Below are positions 17,568 through 25,388 of a DNA stretch of 64,000 bases, piece by piece (position 1 is the first letter of the stretch; every line of letters starts with the position of its first letter). The stretch spans positions 26,416 to 90,415 of the forward strand of contig PLZV01000036.1 in NCBI GenBank assembly GCA_003152315.1, written 5' to 3'. The translations under genes and the position numbers were made by a program. The notes below the pieces were generated by a model that worked only from the letters and a program-made list of their open reading frames with translations, ran no database searches and had not been told where the DNA came from. This stretch comes from Verrucomicrobiota bacterium (lineage in GTDB: Bacteria; Verrucomicrobiota; Verrucomicrobiia; Palsa-1439).

Positions 17568-18464
17568 ATGATTATTATTACCGGAGCGACAGGGTTTGTT
17601 GGCGAGGAAGTTGTCAAACAGGTGCGGGCCGCGGGTCACTCGGTTCGCGTCCTCGTGCGCGACCCGCGGCGCGCGTCGTGGCTGGTGGAGCGCTACGGGG
17701 TCGAGCTTATTCACGGCAACGTCTTATACGCGCCGTCGATCGAAGGCGCGATGCAGGGCGCGAAGTGCGTGATTCACCTTGTGGGCATCATCCGCGAGTG
17801 GAAGGAAAACACCTTCGAGCGGGTGCACGTCCAGGCGACGAACCACGTGGTGGACGAAGCGAAGAAGTCAGGCGTGAAACGGTTTCTGCACATGAGCGCG
17901 CTCGGCACACGTGAGAATGCGCGGAGCCGTTACCAGCAAACGAAGTGGGCGGGGGAAGACTGCGTGCGCAAGAGCGGCCTGGCCTGGACAATCTTCCGTC
18001 CCTCGTTCATTTATGGGCCGAAAGACAAGGCGATCAACACACTGGCGAAGCTCGTGCAACGCCTGCCGTTTGTGCCGGTCCTGGGCCGCGGGAACACAAA
18101 GATCCAGCCAATTTCGGTCGCGAATGTCGCCCGCGGCTTTGTCGGGGCGATTCGGAATGACGAGAGCATCAGCCATGTCTACGATCTCTGCGGGCCCGAG
18201 GCCTTCACGTGGAATGAACTGTACGACAAGTTGCAAAGAATCCTCGGTACGCGAAAACCGAAATGGCATCTGCCGCTGCCCATCGCCCGGGTGCAAGCGG
18301 CGCTCTTCGAGAAGATCCTGCCGAACCCGCCCTTCACCTGCGACCAACTCCTTATGTTGCAAGAGGACAATACCGGTGACCCAAAGCCGGCGGAGCGGGA
18401 CTTCCTGCTGGAGCAGGAGAGCTTCGACGATGGCGTGGCGCGCTACCTCAAGCGCCCCGCGTAA
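17568..18464 (+). CDS. NAD(P)-binding protein, complex I NDUFA9-like / atypical SDR
   Basis: A 298-residue atypical short-chain dehydrogenase. TGATGFVGEEVVKQ binds the dinucleotide; the active-site Tyr/Lys is replaced by SRYQQTKWAGE (YxxxK retained in a shifted setting), and FRPSFIYGP is typical of the NDUFA9-like clade. Bacterial members are annotated by similarity to the mitochondrial complex I accessory subunit; their role may be in quinone or lipid metabolism. No nuo genes are nearby. It faces a minus-strand gene with a terminator between. Confidence 0.85.
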   Translation: MIIITGATGFVGEEVVKQVRAAGHSVRVLVRDPRRASWLVERYGVELIHGNVLYAPSIEGAMQGAKCVIHLVGIIREWKENTFERVHVQATNHVVDEAKKSGVKRFLHMSALGTRENARSRYQQTKWAGEDCVRKSGLAWTIFRPSFIYGPKDKAINTLAKLVQRLPFVPVLGRGNTKIQPISVANVARGFVGAIRNDESISHVYDLCGPEAFTWNELYDKLQRILGTRKPKWHLPLPIARVQAALFEKILPNPPFTCDQLLMLQEDNTGDPKPAERDFLLEQESFDDGVARYLKRPA

Positions 18465-18465
18465 G

Positions 18466-18499
18466 AAAAAAACAGGGAATCCGTGAAGGATTCCCTGTT
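18466..18499 (-). terminator. rho-independent terminator for the minus-strand exported-protein gene
   Basis: A perfect 12-bp stem AACAGGGAATCC / GGATTCCCTGTT with loop GTGAA. On the minus strand it is followed by seven T residues. On the plus strand it lacks a T-run, though the stem may also halt the convergent gene. Confidence 0.9.
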
Positions 18500-18544
18500 G
18501 CGATATCGAGATTTAAGGAAGTGTAGCCAGTCCTTGCCTCCCCA

Positions 18545-18904
18545 CTAGTCCGTCTTCTTGGCGGTATCGGGTGGGCCAATCTTGTGGGCCGTCGCGACGC
18601 CGTTTTCCTCGGTGTATGCGACCTTGACCTTGTCACCCACCTTGATATCGGCGATCGCCGCGTCCTTCTTGTCGGCGGTACTGTACTTGGTCTTCTCGAC
18701 GATTTTGAACGTCTTGCTGGTCGTATCCTTCTTGACGATGACGGTACCCGCCTTCGCGTCGATGGATTCAATCAACCCCGTGAACTGTTGTCTCTTGGGC
18801 TTTTCTGGCTTGGCGGCGTCTTGAGCCCGTACCGGCGCTGTGAACGCAAACGCGACCGCCGCAATACTCACTGCCATAGCTGCCCGTAGCAGATGCTTAC
18901 TCAT
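18545..18904 (-). CDS. small exported protein of unknown function
   Basis: A 119-residue protein with a signal peptide (MAVSIAAVAFAFTAPVRA, cleaved near RAQ). The mature domain, FTGLIESIDAKAGTVIVKK to KVGDKVKVAYTEENG, looks like a small OB-like beta barrel as in DUF5666-type proteins. An excellent AGGAGG lies 6 bases before the ATG, suggesting high expression. It has its own terminator. It may be an envelope or stress protein; the function is not known. Confidence 0.78.
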   Translation of the reverse strand: MSKHLLRAAMAVSIAAVAFAFTAPVRAQDAAKPEKPKRQQFTGLIESIDAKAGTVIVKKDTTSKTFKIVEKTKYSTADKKDAAIADIKVGDKVKVAYTEENGVATAHKIGPPDTAKKTD

Positions 18905-19103
18905 TTCTTTCCTCCTGTTGTTGTGAGGGTTCTGTTATTTATATCCCCGGAAGCCTCAGTCGGTGTTTAGAGCAAAAACCTCCTTCCGTCAAGGGCTTTT
19001 TGCTTGATTCACTGGGCCTTCGGGTACAATCTCAACGAGCCTCGCACCGCGCGAGTCAGACGGAGTCTTACAAGGTAAACCAGTTTTTCGGGAGATTCTC
19101 CAA

Positions 19104-21134
19104 ATGCCAGTTGATACCACAAAGATTCGCACGGTAGCCATTGTCGGACATGCCTCCAGCGGCAAGACTTCCCTGGTCGACGCCGTGCTGTTCATCTCCA
19201 AGGTTGTGAACACCCACGGTCGCGTCGCCAACGGAACCAGTGCCGCCGATTGTCTCCCGGATGAACTCGAACGCAAGATCACCATTCACGCCAAGTCCTT
19301 CCACTGCCGGTGGCAGGGCCACTCGATCACTTTGCTCGACACGCCGGGCTTCGCCGACTTTTTCGGCGACACACTGGCCGCAGTCCGCGCCGCCGACGCG
19401 GCCATTGTTGTCATTGACGGCGTGGGCGGCGTCGAAGTCGGCGCGCGTCGCATCTGGAAGATGCTGGACGAAATGCAGAAACCACGCCTCGTGTTTGTCA
19501 ACAAACTCGACAAGGAGAATAGTGACTTTTTCCGTTGCGTGGAGCAGATCCGCAGCGCGTTCGGAAAAAACTGCATTCCGTTCGAATTGCCGGTCGGCCA
19601 GGAAACGGGTTTCTCGAAGGTGTTGAACCTGCGCACGACACCCGAGGCGGACGTCCCCCACGAACTGCACGATCAGTTCCACAAATGCCATGAAAGCCTG
19701 GAAGAAGCCGCCGCCGAGCAGGACGATAAGTTGCTCGAAGAGTTTCTCGGCGGCCAGGCGCTCACGCTGGAAGAGATCACGAAGGGCACCCACGTCGGGG
19801 TCGCCCGCGGCACGACCGTGCCGATCTACTGTGGTTGCGCGGAGAAGGAAATCGGCGTGCAAAACTTGCTGGAAGGCGTTACCGCGTTGTTGCCATCGCC
19901 CGTGGATCGTGGCGCGGTGGCCACCGAGGACGGCGGGAGTGTCGAGCCCGTGGCGAACACGCCGTTTAGCGCTTTCGTTTTCAAGGCGACCGTTGATCCG
20001 TACGCGGGACACCTGGCCTACGTGCGGGTGGTTTCGGGCACATTGAAGGCCGATATGGACGTGCTAAATGTCACGCGGGGCGTGAAGGAACGCATCCCCC
20101 AGTTGCTGAGCATGCAGGGCAAGACGCAGACGACCGTCGCGGAGGCCGGCCCAGGCGAAATCGTGGCGCTGGCAAAACTCAAGGATACGCATATCAACAA
20201 CACGCTATGCGATCCGTCCCGGCAGGTGAAATTCCCGCCGATCAAGTTCCCACGACCCGTGATGAGCTATGCCATCCATCCGCACACGACGAAGGATGAA
20301 GAGAAAATCAGCATGGCATTGCACCGGTTGACCGAAGAGGACCCGACGTTCCACATGGAACGCAACCCGAACACCAAGGAATTGATCATTTCGGGCATGG
20401 GGGACCAACACCTCGCGGTCGTGGTGGATAATCTAAAGAAACGGCTCGGCGTCAACGTCGATCTCAGCACACCGAAGGTCGACTACAAGGAAACCATCAC
20501 CTCTCACGGCGACGGCCATTACAAGCACAAGAAACAATCGGGCGGTCACGGCCAGTATGGCGAAGCCTACGTCAAGATCGAGCCTCACGAGCGCGGCCGG
20601 GGTTTTGAGTTTAGCAGTGAAGTGGTCGGCGGCTCCATCCCACGCAACTTCATACCGGCCGTCGAGAAGGGCTGCGTCGAGGGAATGCAGGCGGGCGTCG
20701 TGGCCGGTTATCCTGTCGTCGATGTGCACGCGATTGTGTACGACGGCTCGTACCACGACGTCGACTCCAACGAAATCAGCTTTAAGATCGCGGGCCTGCA
20801 CGCTTTCAAGGAAGCGATGCAAAAAGCCCGACCCGCGCTGCTCGAGCCGATCATGAATATCACCGTCTATGTGCCCGACCAGTACATGGGCGACATCACC
20901 GGGGACCTTAACCACCGCCGCGGTCACATTCTCACCGTCGAGACGGCGGACGGCATGCAAGCCATCAAGGCGCAGGTGCCACAGGCGGAGTTGTTCAAAT
21001 ATGCGAGCGAGTTGCGCTCCATTACGGCGGGTCGCGCCTCGTTCGAGATGGAGTTTTCCCACTACGAACAAGTTCCCCAACATGTCGCCCAAAAAGTCGT
21101 CACCGAAGCCGCCAAGAAAGCCGAGCAGCATTGA
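19104..21134 (+). CDS. EF-G-like translational GTPase (EF-G2 type)
   Basis: A 676-residue protein with all five EF-G domains. G1 is GHASSGKTSL (EF-G proper has GHIDAGKTT), the switch I region reads DELERKITIHAK, G3 DTPGF, G4 NKLD; domain IV has the tip region HKKQSGGHGQYGE and domain V starts near LEPIMNITVYVPD. The G1 loop and switch I differences place it with EF-G2/FusA2 paralogues rather than the main elongation factor; these may act in recycling or stress, and the role is not certain. A TACAAT box lies at 19025. No rps12/rps7/tuf neighbours, unlike canonical fusA. Confidence 0.88.
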   Translation: MPVDTTKIRTVAIVGHASSGKTSLVDAVLFISKVVNTHGRVANGTSAADCLPDELERKITIHAKSFHCRWQGHSITLLDTPGFADFFGDTLAAVRAADAAIVVIDGVGGVEVGARRIWKMLDEMQKPRLVFVNKLDKENSDFFRCVEQIRSAFGKNCIPFELPVGQETGFSKVLNLRTTPEADVPHELHDQFHKCHESLEEAAAEQDDKLLEEFLGGQALTLEEITKGTHVGVARGTTVPIYCGCAEKEIGVQNLLEGVTALLPSPVDRGAVATEDGGSVEPVANTPFSAFVFKATVDPYAGHLAYVRVVSGTLKADMDVLNVTRGVKERIPQLLSMQGKTQTTVAEAGPGEIVALAKLKDTHINNTLCDPSRQVKFPPIKFPRPVMSYAIHPHTTKDEEKISMALHRLTEEDPTFHMERNPNTKELIISGMGDQHLAVVVDNLKKRLGVNVDLSTPKVDYKETITSHGDGHYKHKKQSGGHGQYGEAYVKIEPHERGRGFEFSSEVVGGSIPRNFIPAVEKGCVEGMQAGVVAGYPVVDVHAIVYDGSYHDVDSNEISFKIAGLHAFKEAMQKARPALLEPIMNITVYVPDQYMGDITGDLNHRRGHILTVETADGMQAIKAQVPQAELFKYASELRSITAGRASFEMEFSHYEQVPQHVAQKVVTEAAKKAEQH

Positions 21135-21139
21135 CCGTC

Positions 21140-23125
21140 TCAGCGCTTGGGACGATCGAGAACTGTGAGCAGGTTCCCCTCTACGACAAGCAGAAAATGC
21201 GGTGTGGGATAAACCTCTGCGACGTACGTTTGAAAAAAACCGACGCGACGTGGGCGAGTCGGGTCTGAAATATTATACAAAGCTATCTCTGATAGGCCAT
21301 TTTCAAGGACAAGCGATTCGTCCAGGAATCTTGGTTCGTGATCTCCGTAGCGGCGAAACCAAAGGGCCAGCGGCGACGCGCGATACTCGCCAACCAAGTC
21401 CCATTCGTGTGGTCGCGGGTGTCGTAGGATGCGCAGCCCCGACATGTTACTAACGCACCAAAGATCACCCCGGTTATTTGCGCATCTCTCATTTGGATCA
21501 TCCAGGAACAACTCTCTTGGCGGCAGGGCGTCCGGGTCGCGCGCCCAGTTGCGTTTATCGAGTAGAAGCTCGGGATGGTCAGGATCGAGCGGCTTACCTG
21601 GTGTCCAGAAGCCCAGCCCGTTTGAGGACACGTTGGATAATACGATCTGCAACTTCCCTCGATAGATTCTGGCGGATGTGTCCGGTGGCAACTGGATCTC
21701 GTAGCGCGGTTGGGGGTTCGGTCCGTCAGACCAATCGAAGACGTACAGCTTGTGCTCCTTCGCCACCCACTCCTGCAAGTAGGCGTAACGGCTGACCGTA
21801 CTTTCCCAGTCCTTGTAGACGTTGACGGATGCGATGGGGAACCGGTCGGGTGGCGGTTCCACTGTCGTACGACTGGTAACCTGTAGCGGGCCATGGCTCG
21901 GCCACGATAGCCTCAAGCGCAGCAAATCCGCATTCCAGTTGTCGTCCGGATCTTTCCTATTGGTGTTATGGCTGAGTGTCAAAACCAATTCCCCATTCTC
22001 GTCCATAGCAAAGCCAATGATGCGCCCGGACTCGTTCAACTTGTCGGATAGATTGGCTTGCTGAAGATCCTTGATTTGGCCGTGCTCATCGAGGCGAAAG
22101 GATGCAACTTGCAGGCGCCAGGTTGTGGACGGGTGCCTGTGCCGAATTACTGACACCGTGGAAATGGACGTTGCTGACACCGCGTAAAACTGATCGCCCT
22201 GGTTCGCCACTAATACTCTCGGATACCAGAAATTCTCATCGTGGAAGATCTCCTTTTGGTCGCGCACGACGAGGGAGTTTCCGACTTCTCCCAACGCGAG
22301 GCCGAGCAACGTCAACACGACGAGGGCCACTGTCCACGCGAGTTGTTTGTGGCCGAGCCGGATGACCCGCTCCCGCGTGCAGCAGATTAGCGCCGTCCCG
22401 ACGCAGGTGACCAGTCCCAGCACCGTCAGCACCACAAACGGCCAGCCAAAGCCGAGCCACGAACGGTCGGTGGAAGAACTGGCAGACTCCAGTGTGCTCC
22501 ACCAATTCGGATGCAAGAATTGGAGCCGGGACGAGATTAGCGGAGCGACGAGCCAGACGATCAGCGCCAAGCAACCGACGAGCGTGCTAGCCAGCATCTG
22601 GCGCGTGACTACCGCCGCGGTGAACCCGATTACGTAACCAACCACAAACACCCAGGTCCAGAGAAGCGCCCAACGAATCGTTGTTACCGTGGTAGGCGCG
22701 TCCCAACCTCTCTCGAACGCGCCCCAATGCAACATGGAGAAATCCCAGGCAGCCCCAACGAACAATACCAGCAACAGGACCGCCACCCCCGTCTTCAGTT
22801 TGGCCCAAATGACCTGCCGCGCGGAAACAGGCATCGCCAGCAAAAAATGTTCTTCAGCTTTGCCCCAGTCGCGACAAACGGTGTGGGCGCCGATGACCAC
22901 TGCGTAGAGCCAGCCCACGGCCACCAAGAGCGCCCACACGAATGGAAATGATTCATGGTCCCGGCTGATCGCGAGAAGGAGCGATTCGAGAATGGTCGGC
23001 AGGACCCAAAAGATCGCGATGCCGCCGATCAAGGCTTCGCGCGCATCGCGATATTCCTTCCGCGAGAGATTGTTCATCGCGGACCTCGACGAGAGCGGTC
23101 GGGTTGTGACGAGTGACACGTTCAT
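21140..23125 (-). CDS. ABC transporter membrane protein with a large C-terminal soluble domain
   Basis: A 661-residue protein with about seven N-terminal membrane helices to ~residue 275 (FPFVWALLVAVGWLYAVVIGA, ALLWTWVFVVGYVIGF, and so on), an ABC-2-type permease layout. About 370 extracytoplasmic residues follow, beta-rich with repeated W/Y-containing strands and ending in SEIALYNISDPTRPRRVG, suggesting a propeller-like sensor or binding domain. The ATG at 23125 overlaps the preceding stop (ATGA); a longer start at 23194 is possible. It is the last gene of the GntR-ATPase-permease operon. The substrate is unknown. Confidence 0.75.
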   Translation of the reverse strand: MNVSLVTTRPLSSRSAMNNLSRKEYRDAREALIGGIAIFWVLPTILESLLLAISRDHESFPFVWALLVAVGWLYAVVIGAHTVCRDWGKAEEHFLLAMPVSARQVIWAKLKTGVAVLLLVLFVGAAWDFSMLHWGAFERGWDAPTTVTTIRWALLWTWVFVVGYVIGFTAAVVTRQMLASTLVGCLALIVWLVAPLISSRLQFLHPNWWSTLESASSSTDRSWLGFGWPFVVLTVLGLVTCVGTALICCTRERVIRLGHKQLAWTVALVVLTLLGLALGEVGNSLVVRDQKEIFHDENFWYPRVLVANQGDQFYAVSATSISTVSVIRHRHPSTTWRLQVASFRLDEHGQIKDLQQANLSDKLNESGRIIGFAMDENGELVLTLSHNTNRKDPDDNWNADLLRLRLSWPSHGPLQVTSRTTVEPPPDRFPIASVNVYKDWESTVSRYAYLQEWVAKEHKLYVFDWSDGPNPQPRYEIQLPPDTSARIYRGKLQIVLSNVSSNGLGFWTPGKPLDPDHPELLLDKRNWARDPDALPPRELFLDDPNERCANNRGDLWCVSNMSGLRILRHPRPHEWDLVGEYRASPLALWFRRYGDHEPRFLDESLVLENGLSEIALYNISDPTRPRRVGFFQTYVAEVYPTPHFLLVVEGNLLTVLDRPKR

Positions 23126-23967
23126 GTTTGCATCCATTTTTGAATCGGCCGGCCCGACTTCCAGCCGACCAACCACACGGGGAGAACGATCCACAAGCCG
23201 GCTTGCGCCAGAAGTAGCACCGGCAAAAGAGGCGCAAAAACTCCGGGAAACGCGACGACGAGTGGCGAGAGCGGGTTAAGCAGCCCCGTACAGAAGAGCG
23301 CCGCCTGGTAGAGCGTGACGGTTCTTTCGAAATCCCATGATTTTCCGGCGGGGAGTAGTTGTATCAGCCACACGAGCAGCGCGATCGTCAGGGAAATCCC
23401 GCCAAGCGCCGCGGTGAACTCCTGCCTCGCCCGCGTCAGCAGAAAGAACAAGGGCGTGTACCAACAAGCCAGCGAGATGGTCGCCACCAATGCGAAGACG
23501 CCGATTGTTTCCAGTGGATGCGCTCCCGTCAGAAGGTGAGAAAGATTCCGGACATTGCTGAAGTTATCGTACGCGAATTCTTTTGGCACCCGACGAAATC
23601 CGCGGCTGGCCATGGCGGCCATGCCCGCCAAGGTTGCGATAACCATCATCCCGGCGAGTTGGGCGAGGCCCATCATCCATTTCGAGCGCAACACCTGCGC
23701 TCGTGAAACCGGCTGCACTGTCAGAAACTCCCAGGTGCGATCCGCGCGCTCGCTCGCGACAGAACCCATGGCCAGAAAGACCACCATTACCAAACCGACG
23801 GGGCCGTAAATCAACAGAGCCGCTTCACCGTTAGGGATGATTTGTGCGCGCAACAGGCCCGCCAACAGGCCGCTGAGCACAGTCGTGCCGAGGAAAAACC
23901 GCCAGCGCTGTTCCTGCCATTCCTTGCGCAACAACCCGCGGAATATTCTTCGTCTGTTCTCAGGCAT
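23122..23967 (-). CDS. ABC-2-type transporter permease
   Basis: A 281-residue permease with about six membrane helices (AALLIYGPVGLVMVVFLAMG, LAQLAGMMVIATLAGMAAM, and others) and the ABC-2 phrase ERADRTWEFLTVQPVSRAQVLRSKW between helices 2 and 3. The start at 23967 overlaps the ATPase stop by a few bases; the reading frame extends slightly higher without support. It probably pairs with the second permease (21140-23125) in one exporter. Confidence 0.85.
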   Translation of the reverse strand: MPENRRRIFRGLLRKEWQEQRWRFFLGTTVLSGLLAGLLRAQIIPNGEAALLIYGPVGLVMVVFLAMGSVASERADRTWEFLTVQPVSRAQVLRSKWMMGLAQLAGMMVIATLAGMAAMASRGFRRVPKEFAYDNFSNVRNLSHLLTGAHPLETIGVFALVATISLACWYTPLFFLLTRARQEFTAALGGISLTIALLVWLIQLLPAGKSWDFERTVTLYQAALFCTGLLNPLSPLVVAFPGVFAPLLPVLLLAQAGLWIVLPVWLVGWKSGRPIQKWMQT

Positions 23968-24856
23968 GGGGCGCCTCCCTCCGACCAATGACGTATGCCT
24001 CGAAGATTTCGTCGAGATTCAAATCGACTTCGCGTACCGGTAGGATTGGGCCGAGCGCGCGACGTGTGGCGGCAACGTCTTCGACCGTGACCGCCAACTG
24101 GCTGTCGTAGGATTGTATGTCCAGCAAGCCCGCGAGCTTCGCCACGTCTATGCGGTCGGAAGATTGGAAAACGAGGCGTTTGACCTTTTCCCGCAGTTCG
24201 TCCACGGGCGCGCACCGGAGGATCCGTCCGTCGTGCAGGATCGCAACGCGGTCGCAGATGGGCTCGATTTCGTAGAGGAGATGTGAAGAAAAGAAAACCG
24301 TGATGCCCTGGTTCTGGAGATGGCCGATCACGTCGCGCAACAGATCGCGCCGGGCGATGGGATCGAGAGCCAGCGTTGGATCATCGAGAATGACCAGCTT
24401 TGGTCGATGCGCGAGCGCCAGCAAGAGGGCCAGGCGGCTGGTCTGACCCTTGGAAAGCGCGCCGACCTTTTGATCGGGATCGAGGCGCATTTGTTTGCGC
24501 AAGTCTTCCGCGGATGTCGCATCCCAGGCTGGGTAAAAGCGAGCGACCCACTCAATGAGTTCCTTCACCCGCATCCAACTGTACATGGTTTGGTTTTCAG
24601 CCATGTAGCCGATGCGGCGACGCACCTCGATTGGTTGGACTTGGGGGTCAATGCCCGCCACCGCGCAGCGGCCCGCATCGGGTTGAAGAAGCCCCAGCAG
24701 AATGCGAATCAGCGTGGTCTTGCCGGCGCCGTTCAAACCGAGGAACCCAAAGATTGAACCTGCGGGAACTTCAAGATTCACGTCACGCAGAACGTCCTGA
24801 CCACCGAAGGATTTGCGGAGGCCTTCGATTCGAATGTCAGCAGTGAAGTTGCTCAT
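23960..24856 (-). CDS. ABC transporter ATP-binding protein
   Basis: A 298-residue nucleotide-binding subunit. Walker A GLNGAGKTT (residues 40-48), signature LSKGQ (~134), Walker B LVILDDP (~153; Asp in place of the usual catalytic Glu) and H-loop FFSSHL. The ~80-residue C-terminal extension is typical of ABC-2 exporter ATPases such as YtrB/CcmA-like. The LDDP sequence could slow hydrolysis but also occurs in active relatives. Translationally coupled to the GntR gene (ATGA). Confidence 0.9.
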   Translation of the reverse strand: MSNFTADIRIEGLRKSFGGQDVLRDVNLEVPAGSIFGFLGLNGAGKTTLIRILLGLLQPDAGRCAVAGIDPQVQPIEVRRRIGYMAENQTMYSWMRVKELIEWVARFYPAWDATSAEDLRKQMRLDPDQKVGALSKGQTSRLALLLALAHRPKLVILDDPTLALDPIARRDLLRDVIGHLQNQGITVFFSSHLLYEIEPICDRVAILHDGRILRCAPVDELREKVKRLVFQSSDRIDVAKLAGLLDIQSYDSQLAVTVEDVAATRRALGPILPVREVDLNLDEIFEAYVIGRREAPHA

Positions 24857-25248
24857 GGCGACCGACCTCCGTTCGTGAGTTTCTCAATTTCTTCATCCAA
24901 AAGTTGGTGCAATTCGGGACGCGAGATTTCAAAGTGAACCGCCTGTGCGGCCGCCTGACCGAGAATCCCCGCGACCTGCTTGAGCCGCTCCGTTTTCTTC
25001 GTCGCGGGTGGCGCGTCGGCGACGAAGGTCCCATCGCCTTGTCTTCGGCTGATCAAACCGTCCCCTTCGAGCAGGATGTAGGCTTTGAGAACGGTATTCT
25101 GATTGACGGGCAGCCGTCTCGCCAACTCGCGCACGCTTGGCAGGCGGTCACCCGCCTGCAGGGTGCCGTTGGCGATTTGGTAGCCGATCTGATCGACGAT
25201 CTGCCGATAGATCGGAACGGCGGAACTGCTTTCCAAGCGGATAAACAT
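24853..25248 (-). CDS. GntR-family regulator, YtrA subfamily
   Basis: A 131-residue repressor: winged helix at residues ~12-75 (PIYRQIVDQIGYQIANGTLQAGDRLPSVRELA) and a short C-terminal dimerisation helix pair instead of an effector domain, the YtrA plan. YtrA-type proteins repress the ABC operon they head, and an inverted repeat sits directly upstream of this start. The stop overlaps the ATPase start (ATGA), making one four-gene operon with both permeases. Confidence 0.9.
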   Translation of the reverse strand: MFIRLESSSAVPIYRQIVDQIGYQIANGTLQAGDRLPSVRELARRLPVNQNTVLKAYILLEGDGLISRRQGDGTFVADAPPATKKTERLKQVAGILGQAAAQAVHFEISRPELHQLLDEEIEKLTNGGRSP

Positions 25249-25250
25249 AT

Positions 25251-25274
25251 ACTGTTCTATACATGTAGAACAGT
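25251..25274 (-). promoter_or_regulatory. inverted-repeat operator for the GntR/ABC operon
   Basis: ACTGTTCTA (25251-25259), six bases, TAGAACAGT (25266-25274): perfect 9-bp arms, ending 3 bases from the GntR start codon. On the minus strand a TTGACA at 25291-25286 followed 18 bases later by TACATG inside the repeat forms a plausible promoter, so repressor binding would cover the -10. The leader is then very short. Autoregulation is inferred. Confidence 0.65.
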
Positions 25275-25388
25275 TAAGGCTCCTTTGTCAAGTTCCGCCT
25301 GCGAACAGGGCTGAATAAACTCTCCCCACGCGCGTCTATCTTAGGCAGTTGGATCTCTGGCAGCCCCTGAGACTGACACGGATTGACG

